This document shows, in pieces, positions 46,716 through 55,084 of a stretch of DNA of 64,000 nt (the stretch's first letter is position 1; each line of letters opens with the position of its first letter). A model generated the notes under the pieces. That model did not search any database. It had not been told where the DNA came from and saw nothing but the letters and a program-made list of their open reading frames with translations. Origin of the DNA: UBA148 sp042577985 (GTDB taxonomy: Archaea; Halobacteriota; UBA148); assembly GCA_042577985.1 (NCBI GenBank), contig JBHPDI010000001.1, positions 1-64,000 on the forward strand, given 5' to 3'. The position numbers were made by a program, and so were the translations under genes.

Positions 46716-47745
46716 TCTCCTCTCTCGATATAGCCTCTTTTAATTCTTGTGTGGATAACAATGCCAAGCCCTTTTTATTCGCAGTCAATCCCGCGGCATA
46801 ATTTGATAGTTTTGCTGCCTCTACTAGAGTTGCACCTGTTGTTAGACCCAAAGCTAATACACTTGTAATCGTATCTCCAACACCTGTAACATCAAGTGGA
46901 TTTTTTACAACCGGAGGAATAAAGGATACACTTTCATTTTGCTCAAAAACATAAAAACCTTCTTCTACCCATGTTATTAAAACTCCTTTGCATTCTAGCA
47001 TGGTCATGATTCTTTGGCCCATATTTCGTATACTTGTTTCGTTAATTGGTGTGACTCCAGTGGCATAACTTGCTTCTTTTCGATTTGCTCTAATCACGGT
47101 CACACCTTTGTATAATAAAAAATTTTCTTTTTTAGGGTCAACAACAATTTTTTTTCCATATTTCATCGTAATTTCGACTGCTGTGTCCACAAGTTTTGGC
47201 GTTATAACACCTCTACCATAATCAGAAATAACAATTACATCCACATCATCAATTAATTCTTTTATATAATCTATAAGCATTATAGTGGTTTTAGAACCTA
47301 TTTGTGCTTTGTCGGCTCTATCTAAACGAAGTATTTGCTGTTCAAAAGTTCTAATCCTGGTTACCAAAGTTGTAGGCTCTTCTGTTCTAAAAATACCGTC
47401 TGTAGCTATGCCTCTATTCTTTAATTCGTTAACCAAATAATCTCCCTCATGATCATCTCCAACAACACTCGCCACACAAATTTCTCCTCCCAGCGCATGA
47501 AGATTATTAACGGCATTTGCAGCTCCGCCTATCACAAGAGACTCTGAGCTAATATCAACAACTGGTACTGGTGCTTCAGGCGAAATCCTGGTCACATCAC
47601 CAATAATAAATTTGTCCACCATCACATCGCCTATCACCAATATTTTCTTATTATTAAACTTGTCTACTATGTCAGATAGTTCTATTCTCTCACCTCTCTT
47701 TCTGCATAGTTTTGGAGTATTTAAATAAGTTATGGTGTGCTGCAA
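46690..47745 (-). CDS. hldA: PfkB kinase, HldE N-terminal (RfaE1) type
   Basis: The ribokinase-fold enzyme has ILVIGDVMVDKFIIGDVTRISPEAPVPVVDI, SLVIGGAANAVNNLHALGG and the DVTGVGD anion-hole/base motif near 295, all closely matching the kinase domain of HldE (heptose-7-phosphate to beta-1,7-bisphosphate). The nucleotidyltransferase domain is absent. The start is uncertain: TTG 47745 gives 351 residues, but a TATA-like TTTAAATA lies inside that extension. The family start would be near an ATA at 47685 that has GGTGAG upstream. The gene leads the heptose run and overlaps the transketolase N-subunit gene by 26 bases. Confidence 0.85.
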   Translation of the reverse strand: MQHTITYLNTPKLCRKRGERIELSDIVDKFNNKKILVIGDVMVDKFIIGDVTRISPEAPVPVVDISSESLVIGGAANAVNNLHALGGEICVASVVGDDHEGDYLVNELKNRGIATDGIFRTEEPTTLVTRIRTFEQQILRLDRADKAQIGSKTTIMLIDYIKELIDDVDVIVISDYGRGVITPKLVDTAVEITMKYGKKIVVDPKKENFLLYKGVTVIRANRKEASYATGVTPINETSIRNMGQRIMTMLECKGVLITWVEEGFYVFEQNESVSFIPPVVKNPLDVTGVGDTITSVLALGLTTGATLVEAAKLSNYAAGLTANKKGLALLSTQELKEAISREENESKGRRY

Positions 47746-48067
47746 TCATTATGTAAACTTACGTAGCTAAATTAAAGCAGATAATGGTGGGGGGAAGTAT
47801 GAGCAGAAAGGGTAACACAACAATACAATCCTTTTTGTTTTACGTTGCGTTGGAGCATTCGACGAGGTCTCCAGAGTTATTACTGGGGTTTGCCATATCT
47901 GCTAAATTAAAGCCATAGGGAAGAACGGTAGAAAGGGAAGATGTTGTTGTAACTCTTAATATGGATAACGATAACAATAGGTTCATTAATAAGGATAGGT
48001 ATGAAACACTTTATGGGATGGGAATGCATTTTTTTAAGGAGAATTTAATACTAAAATGGGGGAAGAA
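47746..48067. other. gap between divergent runs, possible gene remnant
   Basis: From about 47940 the plus strand reads VVVTLNMDNDNNRFINKDRYETLYGMGMHFF in one frame without a start codon or recognisable family, perhaps a worn gene fragment. GGAG at 48038-48041 and GGGGGA at 48057-48062 precede the glycosyltransferase start candidates. No RNA or clear repeat is visible. Confidence 0.35.
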
Positions 48068-49126
48068 ATGCGAATAGCAATACTAAGCACATTCCCAGAT
48101 AAGAAATGTGGAATTGCAGATTACATATATCCAGTTGTTCAAGAACTTAAAAAGAGTGATGAACTAGAGAAGCTCATCGTTATCGGAGACCTTGAATCTA
48201 CGAAAGCAGATTACATGGTAGATTTTAAATCGTTCAAATTGTATAAACTTGTAAATGAAATTATTGCTAAAGAGTCAATAGACCTGCTATACATAGAGCA
48301 TGAATATTGGATTTATGGTAAAACCAATCTCGGCTTCATTGGGGTACATAAAAAGCTGGATATACCCATCGTTACTAACTTCACTGCAATTTCCTCAAAT
48401 GATCCGGGCATCTCCTTATTGGAGCGCATCCGGGCAAAAATAGTGGAAGGAATAGTTTCAACCAGGGCGAAGAAGATAGTCGTTTCTTATGGAGCTGATG
48501 AAGAGCAACTTGCTGACTTGCCAACGCAGAAAATAGCTAAAATTCCACTTGGAATAGCTCCCATTTCTAAACTTGAAAAACGTAAAAAAGAAGGAGACAA
48601 GAAAACCATCCTATTCTTCGGGATAATATCTTCTCATAAAGGTGTAGAAAATCTCATTAAATCTTCAAAATACCTCAAAGATGTGAGAATAGCAATCGCG
48701 GGCAGACCTAATATGGATTTTAAAGAACTGCTAATGCTTAAAGAAGAATACTTAAAATACAATGAAATAATCCTCGATTTCGAATGGATACCTGATGATA
48801 AGAAAAATGAATATTTCAGCAAGGCCGATGTAGTAGTCCTACCCTACACAAGGATAGGTATTCAATCTGGAGTGTTATACGATGCTCTAGGTTATGGTGT
48901 TCCTTGCGTTGTAAGTAGTGGGGGAATGATGGGTGCAGTTGTAAATGAATATAGTTTGGGGGCGGTAGTGGATCCAATGGATCCAGAAGACATTGCAAGA
49001 GGTATCACCAAGGTACTCAATGGTTATAGCAAATATAAAGATAATGTGCTTAAATATCAGAAGACAGCGAGTTGGGAGAACGTGGCGAAGATGTATGTCG
49101 GGTTATTTAAAGAGGTATTAGTTTGA
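48068..49126 (+). CDS. glycosyltransferase, GT4-like (GT-B fold)
   Basis: The roughly 352-residue product has RIAILSTFPDKKCGIADYIYPVVQEL at the start, LYIEHEYWIYG near 80 and IPLGIAPISK near 160. The donor-domain pattern includes ILFFGIISSHKGVENLIKSSKYL near 183, ADVVVLPYTRIGIQSGVLYDALGYGVPCVVSSGG near 260-290 and NEYSLGAVVDPMDPEDIA near 300. It transfers a sugar from a nucleotide donor in the cytoplasm. ATG 48068 has GGGGGA five bases upstream. ATG 48056 would add four residues. Confidence 0.87.
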   Translation: MRIAILSTFPDKKCGIADYIYPVVQELKKSDELEKLIVIGDLESTKADYMVDFKSFKLYKLVNEIIAKESIDLLYIEHEYWIYGKTNLGFIGVHKKLDIPIVTNFTAISSNDPGISLLERIRAKIVEGIVSTRAKKIVVSYGADEEQLADLPTQKIAKIPLGIAPISKLEKRKKEGDKKTILFFGIISSHKGVENLIKSSKYLKDVRIAIAGRPNMDFKELLMLKEEYLKYNEIILDFEWIPDDKKNEYFSKADVVVLPYTRIGIQSGVLYDALGYGVPCVVSSGGMMGAVVNEYSLGAVVDPMDPEDIARGITKVLNGYSKYKDNVLKYQKTASWENVAKMYVGLFKEVLV

Positions 49127-49439
49127 TTTTGACAAATTAAATATCACTGTTTGCCGAAAATAGTGCCAAAGTTTGTTTTATCTCACGGATGGTGAGCAGG
49201 AGGTTATTTCAGAGATTCCGAGAAAAGTAGCGGAACTCGACAAACTGTTAGGGATTGAGGTATTCCCTAAAATGATGCGGAATTAATGTTATAAAGAGAA
49301 GGAAGAGACAACGGTGAAGATGATAAGTGTTGATTTGGGGTGTGGAACAAATAAAAGGGCAGATATCGGTTTGGATAGTTAATTTAAATATATGCAAAAT
49401 TTAGTTACAATGGATGTAATATGGAGGTGAAATACATCT
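49127..49439. other. gap with two gene fragments
   Basis: One open stretch ending at 49286 reads SLFYLTDGEQEVISEIPRK, then VAELDKLLGIEVFPKMMRN, and looks like the C-terminal end of a lost gene of unknown family. A second (49314-49382) is the start of a methyltransferase, listed separately. ATTTAAATATATG (49382-49394) is the TATA region of the next gene, with GGAGGTGA before its ATG. Confidence 0.45.
49314..49382 (+). pseudogene. SAM methyltransferase N-terminal stub
   Basis: GTG or ATG (49314, 49320) opens a frame reading MISVDLGCGTNKRADIGLDS and then a stop at 49380. The VDLGCGTNKR...IGLD pattern is motif I of the class I methyltransferases common in polysaccharide loci. Only the first 20 or so residues remain, cut off before the next gene's promoter, so it is a truncated remnant. 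Confidence 0.6.
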
Positions 49440-50429
49440 ATGGAATCCTTGGATACAGAAGGTGGAAAGGGTGAAAGTGGTGGTACAGGAAATCAACCAA
49501 AAGTCTCTATTGTTCTTTTGGGCTATAATAGGGCGCACATGCTACCAAAATGCATCGAAACCTTGAAAGAGCAAGATTATGAGAATATTGAAATAATTTA
49601 TGTAGATGATGCAAGCATAGACAATAGTGTAGACGTTGCTGAATCTTATGGGATAAAGAAAATAATTCGGCTGCCAGAGAATAAAGGTTTCGGGCCACCG
49701 AATAATAAAGGTGTGAAGATTGCAGAAGGTGACTTTGTTTTTTTTGTACATGATGATATGTATTTTGAAAAAAGCTGCGTTTCGGAGCTTGTAAAAGAGA
49801 TAACAAACGATGAAGATATTTTTGCTGTTGACCCCCTCCAATATAATTGGGAAGGCACAGAGATACACCATGGTGCTATAAAGATAAAGAAGAGCGGTCT
49901 CAAAAATTGGTTCCCTTTTGTCCTGGTAGATTTTGATGTTGTAGACGAAAAAATTGAAATCCCTTGGGGGTGTGCCGGCAGTTTAATGGTAAGAAGAGAA
50001 ATGTTCGAGGAACTAGGTGGATTTGATAGCACTTTCTTCCTAGACTGCGAGGATACGGATTTATGTGTAAGAGCATGGATGAGGGGATGGAAAACGGTGT
50101 ATGTTCCATCTGCTAAACTTTACCACATGGTATCTGGAGGTACCAGAACCCCATCAGATTTGAGAATGCTCAGCGGTGAGAAGAACTTCTTAAGATTCGT
50201 TCTTAAGGTAATGAGCAAGAAAATGGTTGTTAGAATGTATCTTGCAAAATTGGTACAGGCACTTGGATTAATACTTATGGGCAAGAAAAGGGGTGTGCTT
50301 ATCCTTAAGGCAATGGTAAGGACCCTATCAAACTTTAATGAAATCTCAGAGGAAAGGAAAAAAATATTTTTAGCAAGTAAAGAGAGCGGTGACGAGATAT
50401 TAGAAAAATTTTTAGCTAAATCACAATAA
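49440..50429 (+). CDS. glycosyltransferase, GT2 family
   Basis: The 329-residue GT-A enzyme has KVSIVLLGYNRAHMLPKCIETLKEQDYENIEIIYVDDASID near 20-60, FVFFVHDDMYFEK as the metal-binding DD near 97, and WGCAGSLMVRREMFEELGGFDSTFFLDCEDTDLCVRAWMRGW near 175-217. This is the rhamnosyltransferase-like WbbL group. The hydrophilic N-terminus (MESLDTEGGKGESGGTGNQ) is unusual. GGAGGTGA ten bases before the ATG supports this start. It is convergent with the next GT2 gene, with three bases between the stops. Confidence 0.88.
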   Translation: MESLDTEGGKGESGGTGNQPKVSIVLLGYNRAHMLPKCIETLKEQDYENIEIIYVDDASIDNSVDVAESYGIKKIIRLPENKGFGPPNNKGVKIAEGDFVFFVHDDMYFEKSCVSELVKEITNDEDIFAVDPLQYNWEGTEIHHGAIKIKKSGLKNWFPFVLVDFDVVDEKIEIPWGCAGSLMVRREMFEELGGFDSTFFLDCEDTDLCVRAWMRGWKTVYVPSAKLYHMVSGGTRTPSDLRMLSGEKNFLRFVLKVMSKKMVVRMYLAKLVQALGLILMGKKRGVLILKAMVRTLSNFNEISEERKKIFLASKESGDEILEKFLAKSQ

Positions 50430-50432
50430 CAC

Positions 50433-51413
50433 CTATACCTTTTTTATGATACCTTTCACAAACCCAACAAACAACCAAATATATTTGTAAAACAAAAGTA
50501 TTGGCATGAGAAATATAATCCTGGAAAAATCTTCTATTATGATAGACCTGAGTATGATGTATAAATAAAGCAAGAAGAAAGGTATCAGCGAAATAGCGAT
50601 ATAAGTTATATTTATATGCGCTATAACGGAAACAATCAAAAAAATAGGTAAAGCAGCGAAGTAGATTATTATAAACATTTTAATTGTGTTTCCAAGCAGA
50701 TTACTACTGAAGTATCGCCAATTCGCCAATGGCTCACCATACCAGATACACTTCTTATAATATCTGAAGAAGCCTATATCTTGCTTCTCCTCATGATTTA
50801 CGGCCTTTGGAGCGTATAGGAATTCATATCCTTGCTTTTTAAGCTCATCGAGCTTCTTCAACACTCGATTATACAATTCAGTATCTTCTCCAGCTCTCAA
50901 ATTCTCATCGTATAAACCAACGATATCGTATAACTTCTTCCTTGGCATTAGGGGGTCTACACCCTTTAGCTCTTCTGGAATCTTGCTCCAGCCCATTATT
51001 TTGTCGTATAGATAAACTAACAATGGAAATAGACCTTGACCTTGTGGTGGATCAAAACCTTCTTTAGCTCTTACGCAGAGAACTTTATCAGATTTTGCAT
51101 AATGCTTTGCTATTTCATTGATAAAATTCTTCGAGATCCAACAATCAGAATCCACAAATACAACTACGTCGCCATTTGCATTCGAAATTCCTTCGTTCCT
51201 AGCTGCACCAACGCCTTTTGGCTCCTTCCGAATTATTTTGAATGGAAATTTCGATTTCTGCTTATAATTCTCTATTATCTCTTCCGTGCCGTCATCCGAA
51301 CTATCCACAACTACAACTTCAATACTGGGATATGTTTGACTTAATATGCTTTCAAAACATTTACTTATCGTATTTTTCGCATTCTTGCTGATTGTCACAA
51401 CAGAAATTAGCAT
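50433..51413 (-). CDS. glycosyltransferase, GT2 family, membrane-anchored
   Basis: The 326-residue product starts MLISVVTISKNAKNTISKCFESILSQTYPSIEVVVVDSSDDGTEEI and has VVVFVDSDCWISKNFI near 88 (DSD metal site). The AGEDTELYNRVLKKLDEL segment near 165 is followed by C-terminal hydrophobic segments (LLGNTIKMFIIIYFAALPIFLIVSVIAHI and the end). It is a membrane-associated glycosyltransferase acting on a lipid-linked acceptor. It is the last gene of a minus-strand run from 58473. Confidence 0.87.
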   Translation of the reverse strand: MLISVVTISKNAKNTISKCFESILSQTYPSIEVVVVDSSDDGTEEIIENYKQKSKFPFKIIRKEPKGVGAARNEGISNANGDVVVFVDSDCWISKNFINEIAKHYAKSDKVLCVRAKEGFDPPQGQGLFPLLVYLYDKIMGWSKIPEELKGVDPLMPRKKLYDIVGLYDENLRAGEDTELYNRVLKKLDELKKQGYEFLYAPKAVNHEEKQDIGFFRYYKKCIWYGEPLANWRYFSSNLLGNTIKMFIIIYFAALPIFLIVSVIAHINITYIAISLIPFFLLYLYIILRSIIIEDFSRIIFLMPILLFYKYIWLFVGFVKGIIKKV

Positions 51414-51449
51414 TTAAACATCCTTATTTATTCTCTTAACTCTTTATTA

Positions 51450-52223
51450 TCATTTTTCCTGTTCCACAATCCTCGTTATTGCGGTGATGTTCCAAACATT
51501 TTCGTCAACATTTCCATTCAAATCTAAAAAGGGACATATTTTCAAGACTTCAAAACCAGCACTTTCTAGATAGTATTTTAGTTCTTGAGGAAAATAGAAT
51601 CTAACGACATGCTTTTCGTTAACTTCATTGAAGGTGCCCTCCTTTTTATTTAGAACGATTAATTTGTAGTTCACTTCACAGATATGGTCAAAAGCCCTTA
51701 AATTCGGAATTGCAACTCTTAAGATTCTCACTTTATCATTTTCGATCTCTTTTATTCTTTGTTCTGGAAGAGTCCTCATAACAGCTAATCCGTTCCAAAC
51801 ATCAAAAATAAAAATGCCGTTTGGTTTTAAATGCCTGCGTATATTATTTAATGCCTTAACTACGTCAGAATTTTTTGTTATGTACCCCATCACAGCAAAC
51901 ATAGCAATACATGCATCGAATTTTTCGTGTAAGCGGAAATCACGCAGGTCCATGACACGAAACTCTAGGTTTGCTATGTTCTTTGATTTTTCCTTTGCCT
52001 TTTCGATGATCATTTCTGAAATATCGGAGCCCACAACGTTATAATTTCTTTTTGCCAATGGAATTGCGTGACCGCCAGTGCCACATCCTGCATCGAGTAG
52101 TGTGCTTATTGGTTTTTCAGAATATTTTCTAAAAATTTCCTCTACAAAGTCGCATTCTATTTCGTAGTTTTTATCTTGGTAAATCAAGTCATATACGTCG
52201 GCTAATTCTTCTTTAAAAACCAT
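51450..52223 (-). CDS. class I SAM-dependent methyltransferase
   Basis: The 257-residue methyltransferase has ELADVYDLIYQDKNYEIECDFVEEIF at the start, ISTLLDAGCGTGGHAIPLAKRNYNVVGSDISEMII near 37-70 and FDACIAMFAVMGYI near 103. The C-terminal half is typical of small-sugar or N-methyltransferases of the DesVI type (VVRFYFPQELKYYLESAGFEVLKICPF). Because an aminotransferase gene lies directly upstream, N-methylation of an aminosugar is plausible. ATG 52223 is preferred for its GGGAT spacing. ATG 52232 is the alternative. Confidence 0.87.
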   Translation of the reverse strand: MVFKEELADVYDLIYQDKNYEIECDFVEEIFRKYSEKPISTLLDAGCGTGGHAIPLAKRNYNVVGSDISEMIIEKAKEKSKNIANLEFRVMDLRDFRLHEKFDACIAMFAVMGYITKNSDVVKALNNIRRHLKPNGIFIFDVWNGLAVMRTLPEQRIKEIENDKVRILRVAIPNLRAFDHICEVNYKLIVLNKKEGTFNEVNEKHVVRFYFPQELKYYLESAGFEVLKICPFLDLNGNVDENVWNITAITRIVEQEK

Positions 52224-53346
52224 TAATTCCATCCCCTTTTCGAATATCTTTTATTTTGCTTATGATATAATCTAACTCATTCTTCCCAAGTAAAGGACTG
52301 CTAGGTATGTAAAATCCATTTTTAGCCACATAATTGGCAACAGGGCATTCATCCTCTCTGACCCAACCTTTCTGAATAAAGATCTCCTGCATATTATAAG
52401 GAATAAAAGCTTCACGTGTTTCTATACCGTCTCTAGTCAATTTCTTCATGACGAACTCTCTTGGGAAATTAAATCCCTCCTGAAGAACTATATTGTACAT
52501 CCAATAAACATTCTTAGCATAGTTTTTCTCAACTGGTAGTCGTAAGCCAGAAATGTCTCTAAGGTTTTCGTCATAATAATGGGCAATCTTACGCTTTTTA
52601 TCAATTATTTCATCAATTTTTTTAAGTTGGGCGCAACCAATAGCAGCTTGGATATTTGCCATGCGGTAACCAAATCCGATATCCGTGTGCATAAATTTAT
52701 TATTTGTTCCGAAAGCTAAACTCTTTAAGGAGCGTACTTTATCGGCAATTTCAGCATTGTTTGTAGTTACCATGCCCCCTTCTCCCGTGGTGATAATTTT
52801 ATTCGCATAAAAACTGAAGCACCCGACATCACCTAAAGAACCGACTTTTATTCCTTTGTACAGAGCACCGTGAGCTTCTGCACAGTCCTCAACGACATAT
52901 AGCCCGTATTTCTTTGCTATCTTCAAAATTGGATCCATGTCAACAGGATGACCATAAATATGCACAGCCAAAATTGCTTTAGTTTTTTCATTAATTTTTT
53001 CTTCAATTAACGCAGGGTTGATATTCCATGTGTCAGGTTCTATATCAATTGGAATGGGCTTGGCGCCTTGATATAGGACAGCAAAAAAGGTTGCCATATT
53101 AGTGAAGGAGGAAACCAAAATTTCATCGGCATGGCCGATTCCTAATGATGCTAATGCGAGATGCAATGCGGAAGTACCACTGTTTGTAGCAATACCATAA
53201 GCACAGCCAGAATAATGTGAAAAATCCTCCTCAAATTTATCTATATATTGTCCATATAGACCTGAAATCGCACCGTCTCCAAGTGCGGATAAAACGTATT
53301 TAGTTTCCTCTTCATCTAAAAATGGCTGAGATACTGGAATCTTCAT
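52213..53346 (-). CDS. DegT/DnrJ/EryC1-type sugar aminotransferase
   Basis: The 377-residue PLP enzyme has KIPVSQPFLDEEETKYVLSALGDGAISG at the start, NSGTSALHLALASLGIG near 52, VVEDCAEAHGALYKG near 145 and the PLP lysine in GCFSFYANKIITTGEGGMV near 168. This contrasts with the histidine in the RfbH-like protein at 26079. It is like perosamine synthases and 3-aminotransferases. With Gmd (55085) and a cupin (53391) it points to a GDP-linked amino-6-deoxyhexose. ATG 53346 has GGAGGA upstream. ATG 53394 would overlap the cupin stop as ATGA. Confidence 0.9.
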   Translation of the reverse strand: MKIPVSQPFLDEEETKYVLSALGDGAISGLYGQYIDKFEEDFSHYSGCAYGIATNSGTSALHLALASLGIGHADEILVSSFTNMATFFAVLYQGAKPIPIDIEPDTWNINPALIEEKINEKTKAILAVHIYGHPVDMDPILKIAKKYGLYVVEDCAEAHGALYKGIKVGSLGDVGCFSFYANKIITTGEGGMVTTNNAEIADKVRSLKSLAFGTNNKFMHTDIGFGYRMANIQAAIGCAQLKKIDEIIDKKRKIAHYYDENLRDISGLRLPVEKNYAKNVYWMYNIVLQEGFNFPREFVMKKLTRDGIETREAFIPYNMQEIFIQKGWVREDECPVANYVAKNGFYIPSSPLLGKNELDYIISKIKDIRKGDGINGF

Positions 53347-53390
53347 TTGTCTAAGATTCCTCCTCTCGTGTGTTCCTGTTTCGGATTCTC

Positions 53391-53792
53391 TCATTTGTTT
53401 GCTACCCGATTACTATCTGATATTAATTTCTCTGTGAGCCTGTACGTATCTTTTTCGTAATTTTTACCTCCTCTGGGTCCCCTTGTGAATACAAGAAACT
53501 CTGAATCTTCCAGAGCAATTAAAGCGTGTTTTTCCATTGGAGGTGTGAAGACTAAATTTCCCGCCTTAATAATCGCAGTCTCAATTTCCTCTTCACCGAT
53601 TTGTGTTAAAAGTTTTAGACAACCTTTAAGGACAAAAGTATATTGCACGGATTCTTTGTGATAATGGTTCCCCCGGACTGCCCCTTTTTTTGACGATATA
53701 AGAGTGATATATTCAATAACCTCTTTTTCCAGGATATCTGTTATTATACCCCTTTCATCTTCAAATGCATACTTCTTATTGGTTATCTTCAT
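53391..53792 (-). CDS. cupin-domain protein, sugar isomerase/epimerase-like
   Basis: The 133-residue single-cupin protein has FEDERGIITDILEKEVIEYITLISSKKGAVRGNHYHKESVQYTFVLKGCLKLL. The RGNHYH metal/substrate histidines are at about 40-45 and the second cupin half (AGNLVFTPPMEKHALIALED) near 90. Related proteins are ketoisomerases or epimerases of NDP-keto sugars (FdtA/WxcM or CapF C-terminal type). Between an aminotransferase and a C-methyltransferase gene it may move the keto group or epimerise the sugar (inference). Confidence 0.8.
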   Translation of the reverse strand: MKITNKKYAFEDERGIITDILEKEVIEYITLISSKKGAVRGNHYHKESVQYTFVLKGCLKLLTQIGEEEIETAIIKAGNLVFTPPMEKHALIALEDSEFLVFTRGPRGGKNYEKDTYRLTEKLISDSNRVANK

Positions 53793-53812
53793 ATAGTTAT
53801 CCTACCTATAAT

Positions 53813-55039
53813 TCAGTCTATAATGTGTGGTTTTGGAATAGGAATAATAAATTTTCCTCCAGCATCTTTATAATTTTTTAAATTCTTTATTATTTCATCA
53901 GCAAAATTCCAAGCTAACAAGAGGGCATAATCTGGCTTTTGTTTAATCAATTCAGAATCTGGCAAAACAGGTATATGTGTTCCTGGAGTATATTTTCCTA
54001 TTTTCAGAGTTGATTTTTCGGTAACAAAATCAAGGATTTCAGGACCAATTCTGCAATAGTTCAATAAAGTCATCCCTTTTGCAGGTGCACTCACTCCGGC
54101 TATTCGTTTGCCTTCGTGTTTTATTGATTTTAACATCCAGATAAGCTCCTCGCGATTGTGCTGCACAGATGTTGCGAAATTTTTGAGTGTATCGTGCTCA
54201 TATATTCTCTTCTCTTTTTCAAGTTCAAGGAATTTATCGACATTGCTAGAGATCGGATAGGCGTTTTTTCTTGCTACAAAATAACGCAAAGATCCTCCGT
54301 GGATATCTACTTTTTCAACGTCAAATATCTCCATTCCAAATGTATGGAATAATATGCTCACGGGTTTAACCGATAGGTAGGATAGGTGTTCATGGTATAT
54401 GGTGTCATACTCCAAATTTTCTATTAAATCAACTAAGTAAGGCGCTTCAAAAATAAACACTCCATCATCGTCTAATAATATATCTAAAGCTCTTACTAGA
54501 GAATGTAGATCATTAATATGAGCAACAACATTTGTTCCAGTTACAACTTTCGCCTTCTTTCGTTCTTTTGTGATTGTACGTGATAAAGCTTCACTAAAAA
54601 AATCATGAATCGTTTCTATACCCCTTTTTATAGCTATTTCACCTATATTTCTTACTGGTTCAACGCCTAGTACATTAACAATACCTTGATTCTTGAAACC
54701 CTGGAGTAATACTCCAACGTTGCTTCCAATATCAACTACCAAATCCTTCTGCGTAAGACGAAATCTTGAAACTGCTTCCTGGGCGAGTGAATGAAAGTGT
54801 GCAACTCCTGTTTTAGTCGTGGATGACTCGTAGGGATAGGTCTCGTTGAACAACATCTCGGGTGGAACAACATAACCTATCTGGACTAGAGAGCAGCCAT
54901 TACAGATAAAAGCCTCCAAAGGATAATATACTTCTGGCTCCGTCAATCTATTAGGGGATAAGAAATCATCCGCGGTGGGCGTGTGTCCTAGATCTAAGAA
55001 TTTCGTTAAGCTTTTACTGTGGCAAATTCTACACTGCAT
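53813..55039 (-). CDS. NDP-hexose C-methyltransferase
   Basis: The 408-residue protein has three segments. There is a zinc-binding start (MQCRICHSKSLTKFLDLGHTPTADDFL with CNGCSLVQIG near 47). A SAM domain follows with DLVVDIGSNVGVLLQGFKNQG near 98 and YDTIYHEHLSYLS near 213. The C-terminal Methyltransf_14 part contains GVSAPAKGMTLLNYCRIGPEILDFVTEKSTLKIGKYTPGTHIPV. This is the TylC3/NovU group, which adds a branch methyl at C-3 or C-5 of deoxysugars. Its neighbours suggest a GDP-linked substrate here. Confidence 0.92.
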   Translation of the reverse strand: MQCRICHSKSLTKFLDLGHTPTADDFLSPNRLTEPEVYYPLEAFICNGCSLVQIGYVVPPEMLFNETYPYESSTTKTGVAHFHSLAQEAVSRFRLTQKDLVVDIGSNVGVLLQGFKNQGIVNVLGVEPVRNIGEIAIKRGIETIHDFFSEALSRTITKERKKAKVVTGTNVVAHINDLHSLVRALDILLDDDGVFIFEAPYLVDLIENLEYDTIYHEHLSYLSVKPVSILFHTFGMEIFDVEKVDIHGGSLRYFVARKNAYPISSNVDKFLELEKEKRIYEHDTLKNFATSVQHNREELIWMLKSIKHEGKRIAGVSAPAKGMTLLNYCRIGPEILDFVTEKSTLKIGKYTPGTHIPVLPDSELIKQKPDYALLLAWNFADEIIKNLKNYKDAGGKFIIPIPKPHIID

Positions 55040-55084
55040 TTTAAGGTCTCATAATCAAATTTGTTTTTGTTTCAATTTGTGTTA

